Part shown: positions 50,843 through 59,561 of the stretch, piece by piece
How the letters are laid out: each line of letters starts with the position of its first letter
Numbering within the stretch: position 1 is the first letter of the stretch
Notes under the pieces: generated by a model
Database searches by the model: none
What the model saw: the letters and a program-made list of their open reading frames with translations, nothing else
Told to the model about the DNA's origin: nothing
Program-made: the position numbers and the translations under genes
NCBI RefSeq assembly: GCF_031453555.1
Contig: NZ_JAVIZM010000001.1
Coordinates: 4,813,501 to 4,877,500, forward strand
DNA length: 64,000 nt
Direction: 5' to 3'
DNA from: Bacillus sp. SLBN-46
GTDB lineage: Bacteria > Bacillota > Bacilli > Bacillales > Cytobacillaceae

Positions 50843-51808
50843 CTAAGGAATTAATACAATTTTGCCGGTACTTTTTCGGCTCTCTAAATAGTGATGTGCT
50901 TCTTGACCCCCGCTTAGTGCAAAGGTTGTTGGTTCGGCTAATCGTACTTTTCCCTCCTGCATCCAGCCAAACAATTCACTAGACCGTGTAACTCGTTCTT
51001 CACGTGAAGTAAGAACATTCCATAAATCTCCACCGGTCAGTGTTTTGGACGTATCCATTAACATTCTTGGATCAACTAGTGCTGGATCTCCCCCCGCCAT
51101 TCCATAAAATACTACCGTTCCCCCAATACGTGTCGCTTCAAAACTATCTTGAAGCGTCGATCCGACTGATTCATAGACTACATCTACACCTTTACCGTTT
51201 GTTGCCTCAAATATTTGCTTCTTCCAATCATCCTTGTACAAGAATACCTTGGATGCTCCAGCTCCTTCTGCTACTGCTGCTTTTTCAGCAGAAGATGTTA
51301 AGCCAATGACCTTTCCTCCGAGCAAAATGACCATTTGTATAAGTAGTTGTCCAACCCCACCTGCTGCCGCATGGACGAGAACCACTTCATTCTTTTTCAC
51401 GGCATAACTATCACGTGTTAGATAGTGGGCAGTTAAGCCTTGCAGCATCACGGATGCCGCCTCATTAAATGAAATTGTTTCAGGTACAGGTATCGCTTTT
51501 TCAAACGGAACCGCTACTAACTCAGCGTTCGCATAAGGTACATCCGCAAAAGCAATCCGGTCGCCAACTTGGATTCCTTGAATATTCGCCCCGATTTCTT
51601 CAACGATGCCTGCTCCTTCATACCCTAGAATATAGGGAGGTTCTCCCGCAAGATGGTAGTTTCCTTTTCTTCTATATATATCAGCAAAGTTTAAACCAAT
51701 GGCTTTCATTCTCACTAATATTTCATTAGGACCAATGACCGGATTGGGGATTTCCGCATACTCCAGGACTTCTGGCCCTCCAAATGTATTAAAAACAAGT
51801 GCTTTCAA
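50843..51808 (-). CDS. NADPH:quinone oxidoreductase (zinc-independent MDR)
   Basis: 321-aa medium-chain reductase of the QOR group. The N-terminal MKALVFNTFGGPEVLEYAEI, the NADPH-binding HAAAGGVGQLLIQMV and the GLNFADIYRRKGNY segment match QOR, without the zinc ligands of alcohol dehydrogenases. It reduces quinones or enones using NADPH. First gene of a three-gene operon with the MBL and SRPBCC genes. Confidence 0.9.
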   Translation of the reverse strand: MKALVFNTFGGPEVLEYAEIPNPVIGPNEILVRMKAIGLNFADIYRRKGNYHLAGEPPYILGYEGAGIVEEIGANIQGIQVGDRIAFADVPYANAELVAVPFEKAIPVPETISFNEAASVMLQGLTAHYLTRDSYAVKKNEVVLVHAAAGGVGQLLIQMVILLGGKVIGLTSSAEKAAVAEGAGASKVFLYKDDWKKQIFEATNGKGVDVVYESVGSTLQDSFEATRIGGTVVFYGMAGGDPALVDPRMLMDTSKTLTGGDLWNVLTSREERVTRSSELFGWMQEGKVRLAEPTTFALSGGQEAHHYLESRKSTGKIVLIP

Positions 51809-51877
51809 CTAAATTACCTCATTCTGTAGATTTTTCATTACGCATTTATTAAATAGAATAATGAAAAGGATTGCAAC

Positions 51878-52381
51878 TTAATTATTATTTAGAAGCGGCA
51901 GCTCCAGCAGTTTCTTTTTTGTAAAGCGAAAAAGAATGATTAACAACACAGCTGTGGTTGGGTAAAAAGGAATGGAATAATAAAGCTTCCAGCCCGTATA
52001 GGTCAGTGCATGATTTTTTACATTAATCCATTCGAATAATAGAGAGAATCCGGTCCAGAACAGAACATACCAAACCGTTTTTTTACCATAGAGCTGAAAT
52101 TTATCGTAACCATATAAAAAAATTAAAGAGGCACATGGATACATAAAAAGATGAAAAAGTGCACCAGATGCCTCGTAGGTAGGATTGTCACCATAAATAT
52201 ATAGTCTAAAAGGGGTGGCGAGAAGAAAATAATCTATGGTTGAAACAAATCCTATATTACATATCCAAATAATGATGACAATCACAGGGGGAAAATATTT
52301 TCGTATGAGTAAAAATAAACAGATTATAGCAGTGGTGGTTAGAATGAAGAACCATTCATTCCAATCAAAGGTCACATTCAT
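51878..52381 (-). CDS. Paired membrane protein, second partner (copy 2)
   Basis: 167-aa protein with about five helices. It is a paralogue of the gene at 44362-44880: both share NEWF near the start, YDKFQL in the middle and FEW followed by the WK-YS pattern near the end. The ATG overlaps the stop of the first partner (ATGA at 52378-52381), so translation is coupled. The function is unknown. Confidence 0.78.
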   Translation of the reverse strand: MNVTFDWNEWFFILTTTAIICLFLLIRKYFPPVIVIIIWICNIGFVSTIDYFLLATPFRLYIYGDNPTYEASGALFHLFMYPCASLIFLYGYDKFQLYGKKTVWYVLFWTGFSLLFEWINVKNHALTYTGWKLYYSIPFYPTTAVLLIILFRFTKKKLLELPLLNNN

Positions 52382-52851
52382 AAATGGTTTCCCCCTTTAT
52401 AAAGGATTCTGCGAAAGACCCTCATAGAAACAAGTAACACCGATAGAGTTGCCACCCAATAAGCAAATGACCACCACACCCGCCAATTTTCATGAATCAA
52501 AACACCTAACAGATCAGATAAATATTCCAATCCTGTTAAAAAGAAGACGAAGCTACTGAATAAAAGAAACTTTCTCCAGTTTGTCGTTAAAATAAGAAAG
52601 AAGTGAAGAAAAATGACCATGATGATAGGAAATAGAATAGTTCGGTTAAGGAAATGAGAAAATTCCAAGCTTAGTTTTTCAGGGACAATCAATGTTTTAA
52701 AATTCATAAAACAAATTGCGGAGAAGTTTTGATAGAGATAGGTGCTGATCATCCAATACACGATTATTTCAAGTATATGGAGCATCTTCTTTTTTTTGAT
52801 AAAAAGAAATAAAGCAATCACATTTAAGACGATATAAAAGAATAAAACCAT
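52378..52851 (-). CDS. Paired membrane protein, first partner (copy 2)
   Basis: 157-aa protein with four to five helices (VLFFYIVLNVIALFLFI at the N-terminus) and a basic KKKK segment after helix 1. The C-terminus (HENWRVWWSFAYWVATL, then FRRILYKGGNHL) parallels the gene at 43889-44365. With the next gene it forms the second copy of the two-gene module in this window. The function is unknown. Confidence 0.75.
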   Translation of the reverse strand: MVLFFYIVLNVIALFLFIKKKKMLHILEIIVYWMISTYLYQNFSAICFMNFKTLIVPEKLSLEFSHFLNRTILFPIIMVIFLHFFLILTTNWRKFLLFSSFVFFLTGLEYLSDLLGVLIHENWRVWWSFAYWVATLSVLLVSMRVFRRILYKGGNHL

Positions 52852-53000
52852 TCAAGTTGACCCCTTCGATGTTTGCTTATTTCCTTTACTTATCAATTAT
52901 CTTTTCCATTCAAAGGGGATTTATTATACATTGTATTTTCTTACACTTTGAACGAAAAATAGATAAGATTTGCTTTGCTACACAATTTACATTCTTGCAT

Positions 53001-53034
53001 ATCAAATGACAAAAAACATAATTTGTCATTTGAT
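53001..53034. promoter_or_regulatory. 13-bp inverted repeat, candidate TetR operator
   Basis: ATCAAATGACAAA and TTTGTCATTTGAT are exact complements with an 8-bp spacer. The right arm overlaps the -35 (TTGATT, 53030) of a promoter with TAGAAT at 53053 (17-bp spacer). It fits repression by the TetR protein encoded two genes on. Confidence 0.7.
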
Positions 53035-53090
53035 TATTATCATTGATTTTGCTAGAATAAATTCATCTTATCAGTGGAGGTATGTAACTT

Positions 53091-54080
53091 ATGCAAAATA
53101 AAAAACTTGGACAAAATGGTCCAACCGTTTCTGCTATAGGACTTGGCTGTATGGGAATGTCCGACCTTTATGGGAAGGCCGACCGTAAAGAAAGTATCGC
53201 TACAATTCACGCTGCACTTGAAGCAGGAGTCACCCTGTTTGATACTGGGGATTTCTATGGAGTGGGTCATAACGAACTTCTTTTAAACGAAGCACTTAAA
53301 GATTCAAAACGCGATAATGCCTTTATTGCCGTGAAATTTGGTGCCATGCGTTCTCCTGATGGAGGTTGGGTTGGCGTTGATACCCGTCCGCAGGCCGTAA
53401 AGAACTTCTTATCCTATACGTTACAACGTTTAGGCGTGGATTACATTGACTTGTATCAACCAGCACGTGTCGATCCGAATGTACCAATTGAAGAAACTGT
53501 TGGTGCGATTGCTGACATGGTGAAAGCGGGCTATGTAAGAAACATTGGTCTTTCAGAGGCAAATGCAGACACGATCCGTCGTGCACATGCTGTTCATCCA
53601 ATTAGCTGGCTCCAAATTGAATATTCCCTCTTTAGCCGTGGTATTGAAAAAGAAATTCTACCAACCTTACGTGAACTAGGGATCAGTCTTTCCGCATATG
53701 GTGTCCTATCACGAGGCTTGTTAAGTGGAAAGTGGTCGAAGGACCGTCAAGGAGCACCTGATTTCCGTTCATTTGCTCCTCGTTTTATGGGTGAAAATTT
53801 AGATAAGAATTTAGCATTAGTTGAGGCGTTGCGTGTAATCGCTGAGGAAAAACAAACCAATGTAGCACAGCTTGCGATCGCTTGGGTTCTTTCACGCGGA
53901 GAGGATGTCATTCCGTTAATTGGTGCACGTAAACAGTCTCAGCTTCAGGATGCCCTTGATGCGGTGAACTTAAAGTTAAGCCCTGCTGACCTCGAAAGAA
54001 TTGAAGCGGCAGTTCCTCCAGAAGCCGTTGCTGGTACTCGCTATGCTGCTGAACAAATGAACCAACTGGGAGTAGAATAA
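53091..54080 (+). CDS. Aldo/keto reductase with altered catalytic His
   Basis: 329-aa AKR. LGQNGPTVSAIGLGCMGMSD is the family start, FDTGDFYG holds the Asp and Tyr, and VKFGAM the Lys. The usual His segment (YYQHRVDP) reads YQPARVDP, so the catalytic histidine is replaced. Some related AKRs are known with this change and still bind NADPH. The gene is 1 bp from the TetR gene and behind a long inverted repeat, so it is the main target of that repressor. The substrate is unknown. Confidence 0.87.
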   Translation: MQNKKLGQNGPTVSAIGLGCMGMSDLYGKADRKESIATIHAALEAGVTLFDTGDFYGVGHNELLLNEALKDSKRDNAFIAVKFGAMRSPDGGWVGVDTRPQAVKNFLSYTLQRLGVDYIDLYQPARVDPNVPIEETVGAIADMVKAGYVRNIGLSEANADTIRRAHAVHPISWLQIEYSLFSRGIEKEILPTLRELGISLSAYGVLSRGLLSGKWSKDRQGAPDFRSFAPRFMGENLDKNLALVEALRVIAEEKQTNVAQLAIAWVLSRGEDVIPLIGARKQSQLQDALDAVNLKLSPADLERIEAAVPPEAVAGTRYAAEQMNQLGVE

Positions 54081-54081
54081 A

Positions 54082-54663
54082 GTGGCTGACCAAATCTTAA
54101 CCAAAGAAACAATCCTAGATACGGCGGAGGAAGTCCTTCGCCGATTTGGTCCTGAGAAAACCAGTGTGGTTGATGTTGCTCGGGCATTAAATGTTAGTCA
54201 CGGAACTATTTATCGTCATTATCCTAGTAAGGCAGCATTAAAGGAAGCGGTGGCGGAAAGATGGCTTCATAGTATCTCGGAACCATTAGCGGCTGTTTTT
54301 AAACAGGATTGCTCTGCAACAGAGCGTTTATATTTATGGGTAAAGACGCTGATTCAGATTAAACATTTCAAGGTGAAGGAAGACCCGGCGTTATTTTCCA
54401 TGTACTCGATGCTTGTGGAAGAGTCGGTGGAAGCCGTCGATACCCATATTCAAGAATTGATTGGACAAATCATCCCCATTGTCGAAGCTGGAATTGCCAG
54501 TGGAGAGTTTAAATCAACAGATGCCGCCGGCACAGCTAGTGGCGTCTTTATGGCAACAGCTCGTTTCCATCATCCTGCCCTTGCAAAAGAATGGACCTCG
54601 CCTACCATTGAGCAGGAATTTGAGATTGTTTGGAAATTGATTCTTTCTGGGATTGTAAAATAA
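54082..54663 (+). CDS. TetR-family regulator of the aldo/keto reductase
   Basis: 193-aa repressor with HTH TSVVDVARALNVSHGTIYRH, then YPSKAALKEAV. It starts with GTG immediately after the reductase stop, so translation is coupled, and ends 1 bp before a hairpin. The 13-bp dyad before the reductase gene is its likely operator. The C-terminal domain (TetR_C, YvdT-like) gives no ligand clue. Confidence 0.88.
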   Translation: MADQILTKETILDTAEEVLRRFGPEKTSVVDVARALNVSHGTIYRHYPSKAALKEAVAERWLHSISEPLAAVFKQDCSATERLYLWVKTLIQIKHFKVKEDPALFSMYSMLVEESVEAVDTHIQELIGQIIPIVEAGIASGEFKSTDAAGTASGVFMATARFHHPALAKEWTSPTIEQEFEIVWKLILSGIVK

Positions 54664-54664
54664 G

Positions 54665-54711
54665 AAAAGGAAGTGCCATCGGGGTTTCATTCTCGATGCG
54701 CATTTCCTTTT
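54665..54711. terminator. Terminator between convergent genes
   Basis: AAAAGGAARTGC pairs with GCATTTCCTTTT, continued by CATCG/CGATG. It is flanked by T-runs in both directions. Confidence 0.8.
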
Positions 54712-54716
54712 TATGT

Positions 54717-55550
54717 TTAGAGAATTCCAGGTTTGATTAAGCTCATGGTAATGTCCCACAGTTTCCGTGCTGATTCTTGGTCTTTTGCAACATCAGTGGT
54801 TTCTGCTTCTTTACAGTTGACAAAGAACTTACCACTTACACCTTCAACAGCAGGAGAAGAAGCAAGATAGACAGGTGTCACTGCACCTTTTTCAGCTCTA
54901 GCTGAAAGTGTCTTGAATAATGTCCGAAGAACCCATGGCATGTCATGCATAAGATTAGATCGAATAATTCCAGGGTGCAGGCTGTTGACGGTAATAGGCT
55001 TTCCTGCAAGGCGTTTCGAAAGCTCGTTTGTAAACAAGATTAATCCTAACTTTGTCGGACCGACCGCTCTGAAAAATGCATAGTTTTGCTTGGTCATGAG
55101 GTCATCAAAATTCATTTTAATCCCATTATGTTTAGATGCTACATTAATAATGCGCCCCTCACTACTTGCTTCAAGCGAATCTAATAACAAATGGGTGAGG
55201 ATGAAATGGGATAAATAATTCGTGGCAAATGTCGTCTCAATCCCATCTTCTGTTTCAGAACGCTTTGATAAAAAGACAGCTGCATTATTGATAAGTACAT
55301 CGAGTTTGGTATACTTTTTCTTAAAGTCTTCTGCCGCTTGTTTAACTGAACGTTGAGAGGATAAATCTGCTAAAAGCAGGTCTACATGGCTGTTGCCTGT
55401 ATTTTCAATGATTTCTTGGCGCGCTTTTTGTCCTCGTTCCTCATTTCTGCACAACAGAACAATCGTTGCCCCTTTTCTTGCTAATTCCATTGCTGTTGCT
55501 TTGCCTATCCCTGAGTTACCGCCTGTAATTAAACAAATTTTCCCCTTCAT
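54717..55550 (-). CDS. Short-chain dehydrogenase (retinol dehydrogenase-like)
   Basis: 277-aa SDR. The NADP site is LITGGNSGIGKATAMELARK and NNAAVF is the stabilising motif. The catalytic Tyr-x3-Lys position reads AVGPTKLGLILFTNEL, in which Lys is present but the expected Tyr is not obvious: YAFFRAVGPTK differs from the typical YxxSK. ITVNSLHPGIIRSNL follows. It resembles human RDH/WWOX-type long SDRs. It is the last gene of the MarR-controlled operon. Confidence 0.85.
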   Translation of the reverse strand: MKGKICLITGGNSGIGKATAMELARKGATIVLLCRNEERGQKARQEIIENTGNSHVDLLLADLSSQRSVKQAAEDFKKKYTKLDVLINNAAVFLSKRSETEDGIETTFATNYLSHFILTHLLLDSLEASSEGRIINVASKHNGIKMNFDDLMTKQNYAFFRAVGPTKLGLILFTNELSKRLAGKPITVNSLHPGIIRSNLMHDMPWVLRTLFKTLSARAEKGAVTPVYLASSPAVEGVSGKFFVNCKEAETTDVAKDQESARKLWDITMSLIKPGIL

Positions 55551-55578
55551 CTCGAGTTCTCCCCTTAAAATATCTTAT

Positions 55579-56607
55579 TTAGTACATTCTCTTTTCAATA
55601 TTTCCGTAGGTTTTGCCATGGATAGCATTTAGGACAGGCTCAGATGCGAGAAAATCATGAGGAAACCCTAGTTCAATTTTGCTTGCGTTACTTAGTTGGC
55701 TAAGATGTTCATCTGAAAGCTGGAAGGATAAACTTCCTAGATTATCTCTCATTTGTTCTTCTCGTTTGGCTCCAATTAGCGGAATCACCGTTCCTGACTG
55801 CTGGCGCACCCAGTTTAATGCTACTTGGGCAGGTGAAACGTTAAGTTCCTTCGACACTTCCTCCACGACTGTAGCAATCGCTCGATTTCTTTCATTTAAT
55901 CGTGCGCTTTGCGGAGATAATCTACCGTTTTCAGCGGAAGGGTTATTATATTTTCCTGTTAATGCACCACCGGCCATCGGCGCCCACGCAGTCACACCTA
56001 TATCAAGTGCTCGCGCCATAGGTAATAAATCTCTTTCAGGGGTACGTTGCAGTAAATTGTATTCAACCTGCAGGCCGATAAATGGCGTCCAACCTCGTAA
56101 TGAGGCAAGCATATTCGCTTGAGAGACAATCCAAGCAGGCGTATCAGAGATTCCAACATAAAGGATTTTTCCTGAACGAACTAAATCATCAAGTGCTCTC
56201 ATTACTTCTTCTACAGGGGTCATGAAATCCCAGGCATGGAGCCATAGTAAATCAATGTAATCTGTCTGAAGCTGCTTTAAACTCTTTTCAACGGATTGTA
56301 CAAGATTTTTCCGATGGTTTCCGCCGCCATTCGGATCGTTAGGGCGAGTGTTGAGTGTATATTTTGTTGCCACAACAAACTGCTCTCGTTGCTCTTTGAT
56401 AAACTCTCCCACATATTTCTCACTGGTTCCATTCGTATAATTTACTGCCGTATCGATAAAATTCCCGCCTGCTTCTACGAATGCTTGAAAGATTTTTTGA
56501 CTTTCTTCCTTTGAGGCACCAAAACCCCAATCTTCACCAAACGTCATTGTTCCTAATGCTAACTCTGATACTCTCAAACCGCTTTTGCCTAGTAATTTAT
56601 ACTCCAT
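55579..56607 (-). CDS. Aldo/keto reductase
   Basis: 342-aa AKR with MEYKLLGKSGLRVSELALGT, Asp-Tyr in FIDTAVNYTNG, Lys in VATKYTL and His in LLWLHAWDF, so the tetrad is complete. It reduces carbonyls with NADPH. It follows the quinone reductase-like gene by 25 bp and precedes the SDR by 28 bp, so it belongs to the MarR operon, a broad carbonyl/quinone detoxification set. Confidence 0.92.
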   Translation of the reverse strand: MEYKLLGKSGLRVSELALGTMTFGEDWGFGASKEESQKIFQAFVEAGGNFIDTAVNYTNGTSEKYVGEFIKEQREQFVVATKYTLNTRPNDPNGGGNHRKNLVQSVEKSLKQLQTDYIDLLWLHAWDFMTPVEEVMRALDDLVRSGKILYVGISDTPAWIVSQANMLASLRGWTPFIGLQVEYNLLQRTPERDLLPMARALDIGVTAWAPMAGGALTGKYNNPSAENGRLSPQSARLNERNRAIATVVEEVSKELNVSPAQVALNWVRQQSGTVIPLIGAKREEQMRDNLGSLSFQLSDEHLSQLSNASKIELGFPHDFLASEPVLNAIHGKTYGNIEKRMY

Positions 56608-56632
56608 GAAACAGCCCTCTTTTCTAAAAAAA

Positions 56633-57157
56633 TTAATATGAAGCTTTTAACTGTTCTACTAATTTTTCCGCGCTTTCTCGAACTTGTTCGCTAGTTAGGA
56701 AACGGACACCTTGTGCTGTATATGTTGGCAAAAAGCGCATTCCTGTCAGGTTTGCAGTCGCTTGGAATGGCTTCGTTAACTCACTCATGCTGTAGTGATT
56801 ATAGCCGCCCGCTTGATAGGCAGCTTCAGGTCCGCCAGTTGAAATCGCCAGCATAAATTCTTTTCCACGTAATTTCGTTCCTTCTGATCCATATGCCCAT
56901 CCGTAAGTGAGAACAACATCCTGCCACTCCTTTAATAGAGAAGGACTGCTGTACCAGTAGAATGGGAACTGGAAAACAATTCTGTCGTGTTCAAGCAATA
57001 GTTTCTGTTCATGCGCGACGTCAATTTTCCCATCAGGATATGCTGCGTATAATTCATGCACCGTAATATCTTTTTCTTGATGTAATCGATCAGCCCACAT
57101 TTTGTTTATAACTGAGTTTTTTAAGTTTGGATGTGCGACAATAACTAATGTCTTCAT
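56633..57157 (-). CDS. NAD(P)H oxidoreductase of the NQO1/KefF flavodoxin-like family
   Basis: 174-aa flavodoxin-like reductase. MKTLVIVAHPNLKNSVINKM is the FMN-binding start, and FQFPFYWYSSPSLLKEWQDV, then LAISTGG match the KefF/MdaB/NQO1 family. It reduces quinones with two electrons. A MarR-type operator lies 19 bp before its ATG (57176), so it has its own control site within the operon. Confidence 0.92.
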   Translation of the reverse strand: MKTLVIVAHPNLKNSVINKMWADRLHQEKDITVHELYAAYPDGKIDVAHEQKLLLEHDRIVFQFPFYWYSSPSLLKEWQDVVLTYGWAYGSEGTKLRGKEFMLAISTGGPEAAYQAGGYNHYSMSELTKPFQATANLTGMRFLPTYTAQGVRFLTSEQVRESAEKLVEQLKASY

Positions 57158-57175
57158 GATGAATTCTCCTTTTTG

Positions 57176-57189
57176 TTTGTATATACAAA
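57176..57189. promoter_or_regulatory. MarR operator 1
   Basis: TTTGTATATACAAA, a perfect palindrome upstream of the NQO-like gene. Related sites are at 57893 and 58380. Confidence 0.8.
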
Positions 57190-57207
57190 TGTAAAATTAA
57201 AAAAATA

Positions 57208-57855
57208 TTACTTTTCTTCAAAAATTACTTCCACTTCTTTTTTTGTTTCATACATGCTATAAAAAGTATCAGCAATATTTTCAGGTGAGTAGTACGTTCC
57301 TTCTTTAACAAACCCTTTAATTGTTAGAGTTCCAACATAAACACCTTTGACACTTAATTCTTGATGTAAGCTATGTGCTAAGCTGCGGATGCCTGCTTTG
57401 CCAATCGCTAAGGATGCATAATCAGCAAATGGATGAATCGCCAACCCTCCGCCAGTTAAAAGGATCGTTCCGTTTTCAAGGTAAGGAAGGACTTCTTTTA
57501 CACTTGAAAGGGCCCCAGCCACATTGATTTTAAAATCTTTAACTACGTCATCTATGCTTAATGTTGTCGGTTTACCTAGTCTAACTGCCGCCGCGTTGTA
57601 TAAAAGAACATCAATTTGTCCGTATTGTTTAATCACTGAGTCTATTGCTGCTTTTAAAGATACTTCTGATGAAACATCCCCTGGAAAGCCCTTTGCCGTA
57701 ATTCCTTCAGCTCGTAGCTCTTCTTCGTACTTCTGTAAAGCATCTATACGTCGTGATACAAGGGCAACTTTAAAGCCTTCCTTACCGAATTTCTTTGCAG
57801 TACTTAAGCTAATCCCTGGCCCTGCACCGACAATCAACAATATCTTTTCTTTCAT
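57208..57855 (-). CDS. Short-chain dehydrogenase/reductase
   Basis: 215-aa SDR with the cofactor loop LIVGAGPGISLSTAKKFGKE and NAAAVRLGK. The YxxxK position reads FADYASLAIGKAGIRSLAHS, a Y-x6-K spacing that differs from the norm, so activity is uncertain. Start ATG 57855 (MKEKILLIVGAGPG) follows GGAGGCC. The frame is open to 57888. A MarR operator lies 38 bp upstream. Confidence 0.85.
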   Translation of the reverse strand: MKEKILLIVGAGPGISLSTAKKFGKEGFKVALVSRRIDALQKYEEELRAEGITAKGFPGDVSSEVSLKAAIDSVIKQYGQIDVLLYNAAAVRLGKPTTLSIDDVVKDFKINVAGALSSVKEVLPYLENGTILLTGGGLAIHPFADYASLAIGKAGIRSLAHSLHQELSVKGVYVGTLTIKGFVKEGTYYSPENIADTFYSMYETKKEVEVIFEEK

Positions 57856-57892
57856 AAAATGGCCTCCATATTCAAGTTTCAAAACCATCTAT

Positions 57893-57908
57893 ATTTGTAT
57901 ATGCAAAT
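57893..57908. promoter_or_regulatory. MarR operator 2
   Basis: ATTTGTATATGCAAAT between the MarR and SDR genes. It is an imperfect palindrome with one mismatch pair. Confidence 0.8.
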
Positions 57909-57923
57909 GATAGGGTAAAAAAA

Positions 57924-58358
57924 TTACAGTTCTTTTTCTAGCTTATTGCTCGCTTCATGAAGCATCCTGCTTAAATCCATACTGAATTCTCGTCCTAAAA
58001 TGTCGGAATAACCCAAGAACAATTCTTTTAATGAAACACGGAATTGATGGTATACTTTTTCTCCTTCATCAGTTAAAGAGATATGCGTTTGTTTTCCATC
58101 TATTTTTCGTGTAACCAGCTTAAGTTTTTCTAGTTTATCTATAAACCGTGTACTGGTCGAAGGAGCAATGGAGAGCTTATGGCATAAATCTTTTTGATTA
58201 ATCTCAGGATGGAATTTTACAATCATAATCATGTATAAATAAGAAGGTGCAAGTTCCCCGAAATCGAACGTCTTCTCTGCCAATTTTGAAATGTTACGAG
58301 CAAAACGGCTTGCTGTAAAATATAAACAATGAATTAATATTTGTTCTTCTTCATTCAT
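57924..58358 (-). CDS. MarR-family repressor
   Basis: 144-aa winged-helix repressor. HPEINQKDLCHKLSIAPSTS, then TRFIDKLEKLKLVTRKIDGK, then QTHISLTDEG is the MarR DNA-binding core. One cysteine lies in the N-terminal helix (HCLYFTASRF) and another in the HTH (DLCHKL), so a thiol switch like that of the MhqR/YodB/HypR relatives is possible. Three matching operators surround it, before its own gene, the following SDR and the NQO-like gene. Confidence 0.92.
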   Translation of the reverse strand: MNEEEQILIHCLYFTASRFARNISKLAEKTFDFGELAPSYLYMIMIVKFHPEINQKDLCHKLSIAPSTSTRFIDKLEKLKLVTRKIDGKQTHISLTDEGEKVYHQFRVSLKELFLGYSDILGREFSMDLSRMLHEASNKLEKEL

Positions 58359-58379
58359 TCTTGCTCAGTCCCTTTTTTC

Positions 58380-58395
58380 ATTTGCATATACAAAT
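58380..58395. promoter_or_regulatory. MarR operator 3
   Basis: ATTTGCATATACAAAT in the divergent region between the marR gene and the zinc-free alcohol dehydrogenase gene. It is the mirror form of operator 2. Confidence 0.8.
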
Positions 58396-58518
58396 TAACA
58401 TGGATTATCATTTTAGTCAACTAAGAAAAGGTCAGTTTTCTTGTGAAAGTTTTCAACAGTATATATTATTAACTGTGTTGGAAAAATTAGATTAACAATT
58501 TAACAAGGGATGATATTG

Positions 58519-59499
58519 ATGAAAGCATTACTTTTACATGATAAAGGTCTTTGGAAAGAGATGAAGGTAGAAGAAACAGATATTCCAAAACCAAGTGCAG
58601 GTGAGTTATTGATTGAGGTTCATGCAGTAGGACTCAATCCGGTTGATTATAAAACGGCAACAGGCGGTAATCCAAATTGGGCATACCCCCACATTCTAGG
58701 ATTAGATGTTGCTGGGGTAGTTGCAGAAGTAGGAGAATGTGTAACTGGTTGGGCAAAAGGCGATCGAGTAGTCTATCATGGTGACCTGACGAAAAAAGGC
58801 GGTTTTGCTGAATACGCAGTGACAACTGCTCATACAGTTTCACGGATTCCAGATCAAGTAACATTTGAAGATGCTGCGGCTTTGCCGACAGCGGGATATA
58901 CTGCTTATCAATCCTTATTCCGTAAGCTTCCAATGGACCACATTGATACCCTTCTCATTCACGGCGGCGCTGGTGGTGTAGGTGGGTTTGCTGTCCAATT
59001 AGCGAAGTGGGCCGGTAAAACAGTTATCTCTACGGCTTCTCGCCAAAATCACGAGTATGTTAGATCACTTGGTGCGGACTATGTTATCGATTATCGAGAA
59101 GAAGATGTGAAGGCGAAGGTAATGGAAGTCACCAATGGTCGTGGGGTAGACGCCATTATTGATGCAGTTAGCCGTCAAAGTGCCACCGATTCACTGGACA
59201 TGCTTGCCTTTTTAGGACACATCGTTCATATTGCTGGTGCCCCTGATTACACACAGGTGAAGCCTTTTACCAAAGCAATTTCTTTCCATGAGATTGCTCT
59301 TGGGCCTGCCCATCAATCCGGAGATCGAAAAGCACAAGAAGATTTAGGTGTGATGGGGAACGAAATGCTCGCTTTATTGGCAGAAGGGAAAATTTCGTCT
59401 ATGTTAAAAGAAGTAATCACACTTGAACAAGTACCTGAGGCACTCTCCCGTCTTTCTGAACGACATGTAAAGGGCAAGATTGTAGCTAAATTAAAGTAA
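58519..59499 (+). CDS. Zinc-independent alcohol dehydrogenase/quinone reductase (MDR)
   Basis: 326-aa medium-chain reductase. Start at ATG 58519 (MKALLLHDKGLWKEMKVEE) with AAGGGA 8 nt upstream. The cofactor motif is LIHGGAGGVGGFAVQLAKWA, and GLNPVDYKTATGG is the YhdH/QOR-like N-terminal loop. Catalytic zinc ligands are missing. It is divergent from marR with an operator between them, so it is part of the same detoxification regulon. Confidence 0.9.
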   Translation: MKALLLHDKGLWKEMKVEETDIPKPSAGELLIEVHAVGLNPVDYKTATGGNPNWAYPHILGLDVAGVVAEVGECVTGWAKGDRVVYHGDLTKKGGFAEYAVTTAHTVSRIPDQVTFEDAAALPTAGYTAYQSLFRKLPMDHIDTLLIHGGAGGVGGFAVQLAKWAGKTVISTASRQNHEYVRSLGADYVIDYREEDVKAKVMEVTNGRGVDAIIDAVSRQSATDSLDMLAFLGHIVHIAGAPDYTQVKPFTKAISFHEIALGPAHQSGDRKAQEDLGVMGNEMLALLAEGKISSMLKEVITLEQVPEALSRLSERHVKGKIVAKLK

Positions 59500-59510
59500 G
59501 ATGCTGAGTT

Positions 59511-59537
59511 AGGCGAACATTTGTATACTGTTCGCCT
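59511..59537 (+). terminator. Terminator with GCGAACA stem
   Basis: AGGCGAACA and TGTTCGCCT with a 9-nt loop, followed by TTAAAATTT. It shares its stem with 26627 and 38634. Confidence 0.75.
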
Positions 59538-59561
59538 TTAAAATTTGTAGTGTTAAATTGG

